This document shows positions 44,863 through 56,954 of a stretch of DNA of 64,000 bases, one piece after another (position 1 is the first letter of the stretch; each line of letters begins with the position of its first letter). Both the position numbers and the translations under genes were made by a program. The stretch is from Calcarisporiella thermophila CBS 279.70 (taxonomy: Eukaryota; Calcarisporiellomycota). The notes under the pieces were generated by a model. It saw only the letters and a program-made list of their open reading frames with translations. It was not told the origin of the DNA and made no database searches. The DNA lies in the NCBI RefSeq assembly GCF_041956535.1, contig NW_027192213.1:432900-496899 (forward strand). The letters run 5' to 3'.

Positions 44863-47576
44863 ATGATGAAAGTAATGGGCCCTGCCGCCGCGCAGGTTGA
44901 AGACACCCAATCCGCACCTTTCGACATATCTTCGGTACGAACTCAAGCCCCTCCAGAGAACCCTCCTGGCACCAAGCGGCTCTTCGGGCTCAAAGATGCC
45001 CCGACATATTTCCCCACCCCAGAACAGTTCGAGGACCCAATACGATATATTATGGAAATTAAGGAAGAGGGGGAAAAATATGGTATTGTCAAAATTGTTC
45101 CACCTGAAGGGTGGAACCCTCCGTTTGCTATAAATAGCAAGGTACGATAGAGCCTCTGTCAAATGATTAGAAGTGCTTTTTAGAATTATGTCAAGGATGG
45201 GCATGGTGCTTTATGTGTGTGGAGGCATATCGGCGGATAAACATATAGCTCCATATCTATATCCATATCTTGCTATTATGTAATATGTTGCTTCATTCTG
45301 GTAGTAATCTTCCAAACTATGTTTTTCAAACCACAGGTATTCCGCTTCAAGACCCGGACCCAGAAGCTCAACACTATGGACGGCTCCACCCGTGCTAATA
45401 TGGCGTATCTCGAGAAACTCTACAAGTTTCACCGGCAGCAGGGCAGTACTGTGAGCAAAGTACCGCAACTCGATAAACGGCCAATAGACTTATACCGATT
45501 GAAGAAAGAGGTTGCTCTGCGAGGAGGATATCAAAAGGTAAGCACTCTAAACGGTTGGCTCACCATTTTCTGGTAACACTCCGTTGACATATTTTGTTCA
45601 TCTTCTTAGGTGACGGAAGATAAAAAGTGGGCGGAAATTGGCCGCACTCTTGCTAACTACCGCAAACAATGCACCTCCCTTTCCAATTCTCTTAAAATGG
45701 CGTATGTAAAAGTGGTCATGCCTTTTGAGAACTACCTTGCGCAACAGCTCGACTCCCAGTCCAAAAAAACAGAAGAGGCACTACTACAAGGAGACATTGC
45801 GAGGCCGAGTATTTCTTCTCCCGGAGAGGAGACCAATGGTGCATTAAAACGAGAGTCAGTGGAGGATGATGTGCGTCGAAGTAAACGGTCGAAAAATGGC
45901 CCCTCAACCGAATGTGAGATTAGCATCATTTTAGCGGTTGTTTTTTTGGATCAATAACCTTGTTTTTGTACTCTAATCTTTGTAGCGACTCCTCCTAGCA
46001 CACCCACTGCGGCCATCCCCTCCCCTAATAGGAGCGATAAGTCCCAGCAGTCCCCGGGTACAATCGACTCAAACTTTTGCCAAGTGTGTGGTATTGATGA
46101 TAATCCCGATCAGCTGCTCGAATGCCACGAATGCCACAAACGCTATCACACTTACTGCTTCACTCCCCAGCTAATGGTGGTCCCAAAGCTTGATTGGTAT
46201 TGTGCAAATTGCGTGGTGCAGACCGACGAAGATTTCGGGTTTGAGGAGGGTAACGAGTATACGCTTGCTGCTTTCCAAAAGAAAGCGGACGATTTCAAGA
46301 GGGAATGGTTTGCCGCGCGACGCAAAGGTGCACTGAAAGATAGGCCCCTAACAGAGGCCGAGGTGGAGAAAGAGTTTTGGAGACTTGTGGAGAACCCACA
46401 CGAACACTGTGAGGTTGAGTATGGAGCGGATCTCCACTCGTCACATCATGGAAGGTATAGTAGGCAACCCCCCTCGCTCATCCATGTGATATAGCAACTA
46501 TAATTTTATTGCACATTCAGTGGCTTTCCTACCCTGTCTCGGAATCCCGACGAGCCATATTCAAAACACCCGTGGAATTTGAATGTGCTACCCCGCACAC
46601 CACACTCACTTTTCCGACACCTCCCAACCGATATCCCCGGCATGCTTGTTCCCTGGCTCTACGTTGGCCAATGTTTCAGCACCTTTTGCTGGCACAACGA
46701 GGATCACTACACCTATTCGATTAACTATATGCACTGGGGAGAAACCAAGACCTGGTATGGTGTGCCAGGCCCTGCGGCGGAGAAATTTGAGGAGACAATG
46801 CGACGTATTGTGCCGGAGTTGTTCGAGCGGCAACCCGATCTCCTCTTCCAGTTGGTGACGATGCTCTCGCCTGCTGCACTTCAAGCACACGGAGTGCCTG
46901 TTGTTGCCATCGACCAGCGTCCTGGACAATTCGTGGTTACATTTCCACAGGCCTATCATGCAGGCTTTAGCCATGGATTTAATTTCTGCGAGGCAGTGAA
47001 CTTTGCAACCCCTGACTGGATTCCCTACGGGCTAGGCTGTGTTAGACGATATCAAGCGTATCGCAAACAACCCGTCTTCTCCCATGAGGAGCTACTTTTA
47101 AAAGTCGTTAGCAATGATGCATCCACACGGAGTTCCCAATGGTAATTGTGCTCACCAAATGCAATTCTCCATTAATACATCATTAAATTAGCCCTCCCAT
47201 TGATTTTAGGGTCCAAAAAGCCCTTGCGGAGATACGGGACCGCGAACTCTTCACTCGCAAGCACGTCCGCGCCAAGTTCCCAGAAATTTCGGAAGTATTG
47301 GATGCACAGGACCGCTCTACTGACGAGGAGTACCAGTGCTCAGTGTGTCATGCATATGTTTATCTCTCGCAGATCCATTGTGGCCAATGCGGACCCTCCA
47401 AGGTTGCGTGCCCCGACCACATCAAAGATTTGTGCGCATGCCCCATCAGCAATCGTGTGTTGCGTCTACGATTCCACGACTCTGAGGTGGAGGCTTTTGC
47501 AGGGCGCGGATTCTGGGAAGCCGTGCTGGTGACACCACAAAAGGAGGAGGCGTGGTCAAGGGTTGCTGTCTTGTAA
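44863..47576 (+). CDS. KDM5/JARID1-like histone H3K4 demethylase (JmjN-ARID-PHD-JmjC-C5HC2)
   Basis: Six exons, 44863-45141, 45337-45537, 45610-45913, 45986-46454, 46521-47141 and 47210-47576; 747 codons. Domains in order: JmjN (about 46-90, APTYFPTPEQFEDPIRYIME); ARID (about 95-205, VPQLDKRPIDLYRLKKEV, GGYQKV, W..IGRTL); PHD finger (about 292-340, CQVCGIDDNPDQLLECHECH); JmjC (about 435-590); and a C5HC2 zinc finger (about 650-695, CSVCHAYVYLSQIHCGQCG). The iron ligands are present as H-N-E in STFCWHNEDHYTYSINYMHW and the distal His in YHAGFSHGFNF. KDM5 enzymes remove methyl groups from H3K4. At 746 aa it ends after C5HC2, lacking the PLU-1 region and extra PHD fingers of animal KDM5. Confidence 0.95.
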
Positions 47577-47890
47577 GCTCTGCAGCTGTTGTTTTACCAC
47601 TCTTTCGAGCGCCTGTATTCGGAGACACATGTGAAAGTTATATATATGATATTTTCCTTCTTTTAGTGTAATCATTTGACTGTTGAATTGTATACTCCTA
47701 TTTTTTTCCTTTTCCTTTTCTTTTCTTTTGCATGTTATACTATATCTTTAATTGAACGCTTCCATGTTCACAGTAGTATTAAAGATTATTTATACGGGTT
47801 TTAAGGCGCAGCCCGGCCGATTTCACAAATAATATATGGGATTTTCCTCCGAGCAGCGAATTCACAATCAATTTAATGCACATATAGAAA
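47577..47890. other. Short spacer between KDM5-like and BolA genes
   Basis: About 310 bp, with the KDM5-like 3' UTR and the BolA promoter; nothing else seen. Confidence 0.5.
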
Positions 47891-48232
47891 ATGAACTCCT
47901 TGCGATCGATCTTTCCCCTGATATCCCGTTCTTCAATACCAACCGTCTACTCCAGGGCTTTGCCTCGCTCCCGCTTTTTCTCTACTAATTCTGAGCAAGA
48001 GCTATCTCCTGGTGAGCTGCAGATTTATCAGAAGCTCACCGAGCACTTTGCTCCTTCCCGTCTCATGGTTCAGGACATTTCTGGAGGCTGTGGCTCCATG
48101 TATGCAGTGGAGATCGTGTCGGATAAGTTTGAGGGGATGTCGATGGTACGGCAGCATCGAATGGTAAACGAAGTTTTAAAAGAAGAGATAGGAGGCATGC
48201 ACGGCATTCGTTTGCAGACTTCAGCAAAATGA
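47891..48232 (+). CDS. Mitochondrial BolA-like protein (BOLA3 type)
   Basis: A single exon of 114 codons (113 aa). The first about 35 residues are rich in R, S and F with no acidic residue (LRSIFPLISRSSIPTVYSRA), a classical mitochondrial presequence. The BolA fold follows: GELQIYQKLTEHFAPSRLMV, QDISGGCGSMYAVEIVSDKF, then QHRMVNEVLKEEIGGMHGIR. The conserved GGCGxMY, with the Cys and the C-terminal MHG His characteristic of BOLA3/Aim1, is intact. These proteins bind a [2Fe-2S] cluster with glutaredoxin 5 and help deliver [4Fe-4S] clusters to enzymes such as lipoate synthase and succinate dehydrogenase. Confidence 0.92.
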   Translation: MNSLRSIFPLISRSSIPTVYSRALPRSRFFSTNSEQELSPGELQIYQKLTEHFAPSRLMVQDISGGCGSMYAVEIVSDKFEGMSMVRQHRMVNEVLKEEIGGMHGIRLQTSAK

Positions 48233-48522
48233 AGGTCCAATGTAATATGTAATGTCTTTTTTTTTTCAAAAGTTTTGTATTAGAATATAAAAGTAAATAG
48301 AATTTAACCTTTATTATTATTATTTTGGCTATTCTCATTTTTACAAAGGGCGTTGGTCCCAAAAGAAACGCGCGAATATTGTTCTTAAATAAAAAAGAAT
48401 ATCGTACAAAAAACTTTTCTAGCAAGATGAACTTGTATGCATAATGTTAGGGGGCAATAAACGGGAAAATAGGGCGGGATATTATAGAACATTTTAGAGT
48501 ATGAATATCTAGGTCTAGATTA

Positions 48523-49127
48523 CTAGAGAAAAAAGGGTTTGCTTTTCGAGGCAGGTGTATCGGACGGTATTAGGGTGGATTTGGGTGCACTTTCAATTTT
48601 GGTTGGAGTCTCTAGAGTCTCAGCAGGAGCGGCCTGGCTCGACTGAACTTTCTCTGCAACTATCCGTGCATCCGCTGCTGCTATCACTACATAAGCAATC
48701 AAAAAGTTGTAGTATTAGTAACCTAAATCAAAGCCAACGGAGACATGAAGATGAACATACGTCTTTCCCAGAAGAGTTCTTCATCGTCTATCTTGCCATT
48801 TCCACTCAATATTCCTCGCATAGCCTCATGCTGCTCCAACTCGCCAAGCTCCTCATCACGCTCCAGCCTCTGCACTACCTCATTCAGCACGTCTGCTCGG
48901 ATTTTCATTTTTTCTCGATATTCATTGTACTCCATTTTGACCCACATAAGATGGAGTGCCTCAGAACCAACGGTAATATACATCAAGTATTCCCAGAAGA
49001 ATGGGCCGTAACGGCTCCATTTTGATTTCTGAGTAAGTTGCAGCGATGGATCCACAGGAGGACGCGAAAGACGTGAAAGATCGGTAATGGCCGTGCGAAA
49101 AGCAGACCAAAGACGAATTACAACCAT
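48523..49127 (-). CDS. Small predicted mitochondrial or membrane protein, 176 aa, unknown function
   Basis: Two exons, 49127-48761 and 48686-48523; 177 codons. The N-terminus is basic and hydrophobic (VIRLWSAFRTAITDLSRLSR). The core is KSKWSRYGPFFWEYLMYITV followed by GSEALHLMWVKMEYNEYREK, and then a coiled coil. The C-terminus is A/P/S/K-rich and disordered. The core looks conserved: an aromatic stretch ending in one probable membrane helix, then a charged helix. I cannot name the family with confidence. A mitochondrial inner-membrane location is a guess from the N-terminus. Confidence 0.6.
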
Positions 49128-49492
49128 TATTTTAGTTTAATCGGCGGCGTGAAAATTACACCTAGAGTAAACTAGTAGTCGTACTTGTTTTCAATCTTGA
49201 GATTTTTCAGTATATAAGCCACTACACAGATGTGCATAGATGTGATTTCAATTTTTTCATCTAACTCTGGTTTCTCGGCTAAGGGTTACCGAGCTTTGTA
49301 CTATGACCTATTTTGTTTCAACGGGAAATGTATTATCAAATTACTCTTGCTGGTGTTTTTACAAAGTTAGCAATATATTTCTTTACTCTAACCATTTCAC
49401 ATAAATTTATATATTTTTCGGCGGAAAAATGGAAGAACGCGAAACTCCAGCAAGTCATACGCCCCTTCTCCCGAGCCCGTCTACATTTAAAA
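49128..49492. promoter_or_regulatory. Divergent promoter region, 176-aa protein / MOT1
   Basis: A 365-bp gap. An in-frame upstream ATG at 49328 means that part of it could be coding for the transporter's N-terminus. Confidence 0.4.
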
Positions 49493-51063
49493 ATGCAATT
49501 CGTGAAAGATTTCGTTCTTTTTCTCATAATTTTACCCTTCAAGGTAACTGGTGTTTTTTTTCCTCATGCTGCACGTCCATTCTCAATCCTACCATTCACT
49601 AACTTAGAGCTCAGTGGCGGGCTAGGTGACCTAGGAACCTTGATACCTATATTAATATCCCTAGTGGTAACCAACAATGTTTCTTTAACGAGTTCACTTT
49701 TCTTCGGTGGCCTGTGGAATGTTGTGTCCGGGGTACAGTTTCGTATTCCTATGTGTGTACAGCCTATGAAGGGTAATGGAATTTTTAATCAACTTTTTAG
49801 CCAGCAATATTTTGACTATTTATTTTAGCAATTGCATCTGTTGCATTGGCTACAAAGATGTCTCCGGCAGAAATTGGTGCGGCTGGCCTTGGTAAGTTTT
49901 ATACACTTATATCAATATTAAAGCAGAAATAATATGTTCACCTTTTTTCAGGTGTGTCGGCAGTTGTAGCCTTTCTTGGCCTTACCCGTACAATCCGACT
50001 AGTCTCTCACTGGACACCAATTGCCGTTATTAAGGGTATCCAGCTCGGGGTCGGGCTCAATTTTGTGATTACCTCTGTTGACCTAGTTAAACAGTCCAAC
50101 AGCTGGACACAGTGGCATGACAATTACGAGTGGGCACTCGTCTCCTTTCTGTTCGTGATATTCAACTACTATAATACACGGGTACCTTCTGCGCTAGTGC
50201 TTTTTGCATTGGGTTTGATTTTGGCGGGCGTTAGATTAGCAACCATCGGGGGTGATGTACCTAGCATTGGGATCTATAATCCTTTTGTGGTGACAGTGCC
50301 TACTGCGACAGAATTTAAGAACGCTTTTTTAAATGCTTCACTGGGACAAATTCCGCTCACTACCCTTAACAGTGTCATTGCGCTGGCAGTACTTTCTCAA
50401 GAGCTCTTCCCAAAACGACCCGCCGGCACCGTCTCGATCGCTACCAGCATTGGTTTTATGAACATCATTGGATGTTTCCTCGGCTCTATTCCGTATTGTC
50501 ATGGATCTGGGGGATTGGCAGGACAATATCGATTTGGAGCTCGGAGTGAAGTATCAATCATTATCCTTGGCATAATTAAAATCATCATCGGAATAGTGTT
50601 TGGTCCATCTCTCCTTGGAATCCTCAAGGTCTTCCCGCGCTCCATTCTAGGAGTGATGCTATTCGTTTCTGGCGTGGAGTTAGCGATGGCAGCGCGTTCT
50701 GTCAATCGCGGAGTCGAGGGCCAGAGGGCGCAAATGCGAAATTTCTTGGTGATGATCTTGACGGGTGGGTTGCTGATTGGGTTTAAAAACGACGGCATCG
50801 GCTTTGTTGGAGGATGTATTTCCGCCGTTCTCCTCTATCTTCAAGCCAAGTGGTTTGGGACGGCAGAGGAAGAGGAGGAAACTCAAACCGATACTCGGTG
50901 TCCGGAAGATGGACCAAGCAATAAAATGGGCGAGCAGTGCTCTGGGAAGCCACAGGTAGAAGTTGTGGAGGGGAAAGATTATACTCCAAATGAAAATGCG
51001 GCAGAGCCTTGTGGAGAATATCAGGAACATCGCATCATTATGGATGGCAATGTGAAACGCTGA
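49493..51063 (+). CDS. Molybdate transporter, MOT1 family (SulP-related)
   Basis: Exons 49493-49772, 49829-49891 and 49952-51063 join to 485 codons from the ATG at 49493. An earlier in-frame ATG at 49328 would add 55 residues, and a further N-terminal intron cannot be excluded. The signature LELSGGLGDLGTLIPILISL and FRIPMCVQPMK, joined by splicing to AIASVALATK, are the two motifs of MOT1 proteins. IQLGVGLNFVI and later helices NSVIALAVLSQELFP and PYCHGSGGLAGQYRFGARSE also fit. About ten helices are seen, plus a hydrophilic C-terminus. The family takes up molybdate at the plasma membrane or exports it from the vacuole for molybdenum cofactor enzymes such as nitrate reductase. The localisation is not predictable. 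Confidence 0.88.
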
Positions 51064-51486
51064 ATTGCTGGGTTCACTAAATACCTTATATTTTTATATT
51101 TTTATATAATCGGCTATTTATCGCCTTTATTTAATATTTAATACAAGTATGTACTTATTTTTTTTTCCCTGAACACTCAGAATCCATTCTCAGAAGAGAC
51201 ACCGGTTTATCGTAGAGAGGTCTATTTATCCAACACTACAATGATATCGTCGCATCGAAGTTTATTTTCCCTAGATAATAAGAAAGGTAAAAGGGCTAGA
51301 CTAAAGAGAGGGAAAAAGATCGCACGGGAAGGGGTTGCTAAAAACAAGTAAGGATTACAAATTATTAGAGTAAGTAGTAGAGGTGGTGAAAGGGAGTTAG
51401 GTCTATATATAAGAGTATATGTCGGGGGTATCCAAAATTATTATAGAATTTAGTTATTGAAAAAAAAAACAGAGCTAAAAAAAATA
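51064..51486. other. Convergent 3' spacer (MOT1 / bHLH)
   Basis: AT- and purine-rich 3' UTR sequence; no gene seen. Confidence 0.5.
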
Positions 51487-52380
51487 TCAAACAGGAACGT
51501 TGGTGTAAAGCAACGCTTCTTGGAGCCGACTAGAGACAAAGATATGAAGAAAAGCAGTTAAAAGCATGTACATTATACCGTAGCTTATAAGCCCAAGCGT
51601 ATAGCCTACCTGCGCAATTCCTGGTTCTCCCTTGCTATCCGATCCGCTGTCGCAAGCAGATCCCGCTGGACTCTATGCAGGTGCTGCAGGTGCTGCACCG
51701 TCTTCTGCAGTAGCGTTGCTTTGCTCATCTTCTTATTGACACAACCTGGCAGCTGCTTTCGCAAAATTTCGAATCCATCTTTTATTTGAGCGCGACGCTT
51801 TTGCTCGGATTGTATGTGGATCTGTCTACGCAGCTCTTGAGATGTTTGCTGTTTTTCGAACGGAAGTTTATCGCTGACAGCGTTTTCATTAGCCGCTTCT
51901 TCCTCAGTGGTGCTAGAGCTCTTCTCACTCTTTGGCGAGTCCCTCAAATTTTCGATTTGAAGTCGCGCTCGCTTATTTCGTGTGCTCTGCTCGTAAGTGT
52001 CTTTATTGTATTGATGGAATTCGGGATAATAGCCCTCAGGTAACGCAGCCATGGACGCCCTAATAGCATCGACAGGCGATGGTGAAGCAATATTAGGATG
52101 AAGATAGGATACAGAGGATGGAGAAGGATAATGCAGCGGCTCAGGAGATGGACTGGAATCAAATCCATTGCAATTAAGCGGATAGGGGAGTGGTGTGATA
52201 AAGCTGGGTGTGTGAGTGAGTGGAGCTAAAATATATTAATTAGAAACACGATAATATCTGAAAGACCAAATTAATTGCGCAATTACTTGGATAGAAAGCA
52301 GATTCTTCCATAATTTCAAGTTTGGGGCTTGTGTATCCGGAGAGAACGAAACCGTCCATATTGCATTGTGGGGGGATCAT
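51487..52380 (-). CDS. bHLH (leucine zipper) transcription factor
   Basis: Three exons, 52380-52287, 52225-51610 and 51529-51487; 251 codons (250 aa). Ending the second exon at the GTAGGC donor avoids an immediate TAG and adds a coding-like tail, RLQEALLYTNVPV. The basic helix-loop-helix is near the C-terminus: RRQIHIQSEQKRRAQIKDGF, EILRKQLPG, then KMSKATLLQKTVQHLQHLHR. H, E and R sit at positions 5/9/13 of the basic region (H..SEQKRR), which predicts E-box (CANNTG, likely CACGTG) binding. The second helix runs into a zipper-like coil (LLATADRIARENQELRS), resembling Mlx/Myc-type bHLH-LZ proteins. The N-terminal half is S/P/Y-rich. Confidence 0.85.
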
Positions 52381-53839
52381 GAGTGTGTCTTGAATTATGG
52401 AAAATGTGTATATAAACTTGAGGTATAAGGGCGATAGCACTGTTATAAGAAGGAAGGGTATTGATAAAAGTGCTAGAGAAGGGTTACGATGTGGAAGGAG
52501 GGGAGAGAGCAGAAAGAGTGTTAATTGTGAAATGGAATGGTGCCTCTCTTCTCCGGGTTTCTTCAATGATGTTTAGTAAAACATAAATAAGGACAAATGA
52601 GAGACTAGGATTCTCTAAAATTCGCGTAAGCTGAGACCGGGATGGAGAAGAGAGCAAAAGAGAAGAAAACAACTATAACAGCTCAAAAAGTGAGTAACGC
52701 AATTGTCCATTCGCTTGTTTAATGTTACACTCATTATCCTGAGTTGTAATTCGATATGTAGTATTTTCTCTCTTAACATTGCGTTCGAGACATCTTGGCT
52801 AACTCCAATCTATTCTAATTTTTCCACTGCACTCACACTGGAGCATTGTTTACGCGCTGTTTCATAGCAGGATCGATGTTGATTAAGGTGCTTAAAGAGG
52901 CCAGGTGTAAACATGCTCTCCGGGGTTTGGACGGATCAGAGTATATATATGTCTTCCGCCCAACCGGGTTTACCGCGATTATCTCTCCGACTGGTAAAGG
53001 TCGGCTAGTCGCTTATGTACGCACAAAACACACCAAGCCTGATGGATCGCATATAGGTTCGAAGCCCCCGTAACTAGACGGATTCATATTTTTGATCTTA
53101 CGTTTTTCGGCCCCTGACAAAGGCGGAGGTACAACAGCAAATGAAAATCGATATCTGGAATTTAGAAATTCTATTAAAAATAAGGCTCAATAAGGCTTGA
53201 TCAAGTGCTTCTTTAACCCCAAGCTAATTGCGGCACTTGTCCAATACCATTTGATTATGTGAGGACTACAAACACTTTGTGTTGTCGTATATAACACAGA
53301 CAATAAGGGGAATCACCAACAGTTATTCTTTGTACCAGAGTAGCGATGATGGTAACTATTACAAGCCAAATTCGCATACGATGAGATATTTAAAACCATA
53401 TATAGAACATCAATGGTAATCAATCTGCGGCATCAAATAAATTTTAGATTTTCAGTGTATAAAGAGAAGGACCCTCATGGAAATGATTAATACCAATCAA
53501 TCAAAATAAATTCCATCTTTGGTTGTCGACTTACTTTTTATCTAAAATGCCTCATAAGAATGATTCATAAGGTCTAGATAATCTTTACCGATAAACATCC
53601 TTGGCCACATTCGTAGAAATACAGCCACAAAGTTCATTATTCTATATATAAAATCATTGGGACTCTTAGTGGTCAATGCATACTCATTTTAAAATGGTTT
53701 TTGATCATTATTATTATTTCACTATACAAAAAGATTGGCACATGCCAAAGGAAAAAGAAGGAAAAAAAGTGTTTAAATAAAATATTGTCATTTTTGTAGA
53801 GAGCAGGGTAGTAAGAGGAGAAAGAGGAAGGCTGGTATA
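52381..53839. other. 1.5 kb AT-rich region with a GC-richer patch
   Basis: Upstream of the bHLH gene and downstream of the WDR75-like gene. Positions about 52850-53110 are visibly more GC-rich and carry a 75-codon frame without an ATG at its start and without a known domain. The patch may be a fossil of an inserted sequence. The rest shows nothing. Confidence 0.4.
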
Positions 53840-56800
53840 TCATTTTGTTCCATTGACGTTCTTATTTGCGACAACCATCTTCCCGAAATAGGCGCTTAAC
53901 GTTCCAAGCGAATTCGCATCCTCCAGCTCTGAATCTTCCGCTGCGTTTTCCGCAACAGCTGGGACAATTGCTGACAATACAGACAAAGGTTGCTCCTCTT
54001 TGCTTTCTTCTTCCTTCTGTGCTCCGTCGTTACCATCAATCTCATCAGAGGCTGGGCGCTGGAAAACCTCATCCATATACGCCTGGAAGAGCATTGTAAT
54101 TGGAGGAAGCATATGCGACGGTGCATTGAATACCCGTTGTGTTTTATTGGGTAGCTTTCCAACTGCTGTAGTATCGACGTCGACCTTGGAGGATGAACTT
54201 GCAGAAGAGGCGCCGAAAATATCTGAGAAGAAGGATGTGGGTTTCTTCGCCTCCAAAGAAAAGGTTGTGGCTCCCTTTCCTGCTGCTTCTGCTTTAGTTT
54301 CGACAATATCTTTGCCTAAAATTTGGAGATCCCAGTTTGCATCCAAGAATACAATGTCAGAATTTAATGTCAAACTCCGTTGGTGTGAAGGATCGGATGT
54401 GATATTGGAGCGTGGAAGACATAGAAGGGCGCGAGTTGAAGTATACACACGGTGAACAAGCATGGGTACAGCGGATTCAGGATTGAAGGCAAGGAAAATG
54501 GTTTGATTTGATGGAGCGTGAGTAGATACAACAAAATGAGGTGAGGCAAGGTCGATAGAGAGTTGAGCAACAGATAATTTGCATGACCACCAAACTATTT
54601 GCCAATAAAAATAGGTTTAGTACATGAATTTCGAGCAGAACCAATAATTAGAAAATATGATACCTGTGCAAGTCAACAGATTCCACACGTATAAATGCTT
54701 GTTAGTGCAAGCCACTAAGAAGTGGGATCCAGAGCAGAATGCCAGTCGTTGAACAGGCTCATACGAAGGTAACTGGGTAAGAACATTATGGATCATGTTG
54801 GTAAGCGGATCCCATAATGTAATCATGTGTCCATACGCCACGGCAAGGATGGATCCGTCATTCGAGAATGCCGCGTCGGTGGGGACATAATCCCTGTAGT
54901 ATCCAGTAGATCTACATGTCCATGCGGTCTCCATTTCGTTCTCGCTCGTGGACTCGGTAGAATGCCGCTGTAGTTGCCACACCTTGAATTTACCATCACG
55001 GGAAACTGTCACGCACATTGGGCTCTCTTTGGCATGAGGATGGAAAACTACACGGGTCACTTCCTTTTCGTGAGGGTAATCCGCTCGAGTATTCAAGATA
55101 TAAGATTGAGTATCCGGGTCAAATTGCCAGAATTTCAAGTACAACTCAGGTTTTGTGTTTTCATCATCGCGTGAATCAACGGTCGCCATCCACTCGCCAG
55201 AACGTGAGAAGGCAACATGGTCTACGTGACTTACAGTAATATGTTTATTGTCACTACGCGTGACTCGGTTGGTAGGTGAAACTTCAAGCTCAAGCACATG
55301 CTTGTCCGTCCGTGCATTGTAAAACTGTATGGTACCGGGAAGTCCATTAAGGACTATGTTGCGACTTCGAGGTTCCATCACAAGACCAGTGGTAAATGGA
55401 TTGGTTTCATGATTGGTTTGTGCTAGAATGAAAAAAAGAGGATTTACCAGTATAGAAAGTGTATCCTAATTATAAAGAGGAAGTATAAATGTACCATATT
55501 TCAAGCCCTGGACAGCCTGTTTAATTTGCAAATTAAGTGAAGTTATGATTCGAACAGAGTTGTCCATGTGTCCCAGAGCATAAAAGCGTTGATCAGGAGA
55601 GATAGTGATCGTTCTAATTTCAGACCCGAGGCGAGGGAGGAATTGTCGGTGGCCCGTCTCTAACTGCCAGATTACAAGCACGGCTTCTTCACCACCTGAG
55701 AGAAGATACCGTCCATCATTCGAAAATGCAAGATTATTAACTCTGTGCGCATGCCAGTGTAGAACTGAGGTGACTGGCGATTCAATCTGTTCACCCGAGA
55801 AACAATACCACATCGTGATTTTTCCTATTTCGTCCCCAGTTGCAATGCATGCTTCTGTTGGATGGAGGGCTAGGCAGGTTATCGGCTCAGGGGAGATGTA
55901 AGTTCGTACGTCGGTGCTTTTTCCTTTAGCTTTACAAACGTGCAATTTTCGAGACGCACCCACGATAAGGTGTTCACCATCAGATGATAAACACATACCC
56001 GAGCATTTCTTAGTTTTGAGAAGACGAATAACGTTGGCGGATGAAGAAAGTGGGAAGCGAAGGACAATAGTGTTTCGCTTTTCGATGCCAGCTGCAGGCA
56101 AGAATGTGGTGAGAATAAATTTAAACCTTCAAAAGGAGAATCAAAATACTTACAAACTTGTTTCTGAATTTGGTGTTGTCGCTTTTTCGATGCTTTTAGT
56201 GTTGCTACATAGATAAAATCTGGATCCGAAGGATGTATCGCCATATGTGTGACAGGAGACCCAATGTCGTGGGTTTTAAGGAGGGAAAAATCGCTGATAT
56301 CCCAGAGCTTTACAGTACCATCAAGCGAGGCAGAATAGAGCTATTTGAAGGGAAATGATCCAGTAAATAAATGACTTGGAGAGTAGACTACGTAATAGCA
56401 AGAAATACACATACCTGATTCGAATCGGTTGGATTCACAAGTGTACATGTAATGGTATCTCTATGTCCACTCTCACTCGAAGATAACGTTCTTACGAGCT
56501 CGCCGGTGGCAACGCTATATATTTTTATACTGGTCGATGCGCAGCAAAAGAAGTATCTAAAAAAAAGAAGTTATCATCATTGAACAAATTCGACGAAAAC
56601 AGCTTAGTGTTGAATGATTTTATAACAGTACCTTGAATCGTTGGTAAAAATAACTGGAAACTGGCTTAAAGGACCACCCGATACTTTGCTGACTGATAAC
56701 GTTTTTGTGTGTGTTATAGCTTTATGATCGATGGCACCAATCTGTTCATTTTCCTCAGCCTTTGATATTTTGCCCACTGACTTCTTTCCGGGTTTTTCAT

Positions 56801-56954
56801 TCGAGGACAATGCTTGATCAGGTTTTCCTGGTGACTTCGTCGGGCGTGCAGCATCGCCAGTATGAATTAGCTTTTTCATTGAAGGGGACTTATTGTGAGC
56901 CTTTTTCGGTGTCACTTTTTTGGACGGCGCCTTTTGATTCCCCGTAAATACCAT
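53840..56954 (-). CDS. WD-repeat U3 snoRNP processome subunit, WDR75/Nan1 (Utp17)-like
   Basis: A multi-exon gene. The ATG at 56954 opens a lysine-rich leader (NQKAPSKKVTPKKAHNKSPS). Two WD propellers follow. Repeats include YSASLDGTVKLWDISDFSLL, HRVNNLAFSNDGRYLLSGGE, SIRTITISPD-like and RYLLSGGEEAVLVIWQLETG in the first propeller. MCVTVSRDGKFKVWQLQRHS, DAAFSNDGSILAVAYGHMIT and ACTNKHLYVWNLLTCT are in the second. The C-terminus has FNAPSHMLPPITMLFQAYMD, matching the tail of WDR75/Nan1. This is a tUTP-class protein that joins nascent rDNA transcription with early 18S processing in the nucleolus. Two tandem propellers plus that tail support the assignment over generic WD proteins. Confidence 0.8.

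Noticed and set aside
53041-53075. B-box-like GGTTCGAAGCC suggesting a tRNA
   Set aside because: No acceptor, D or anticodon stems can be folded around it, and the T-stem does not pair.
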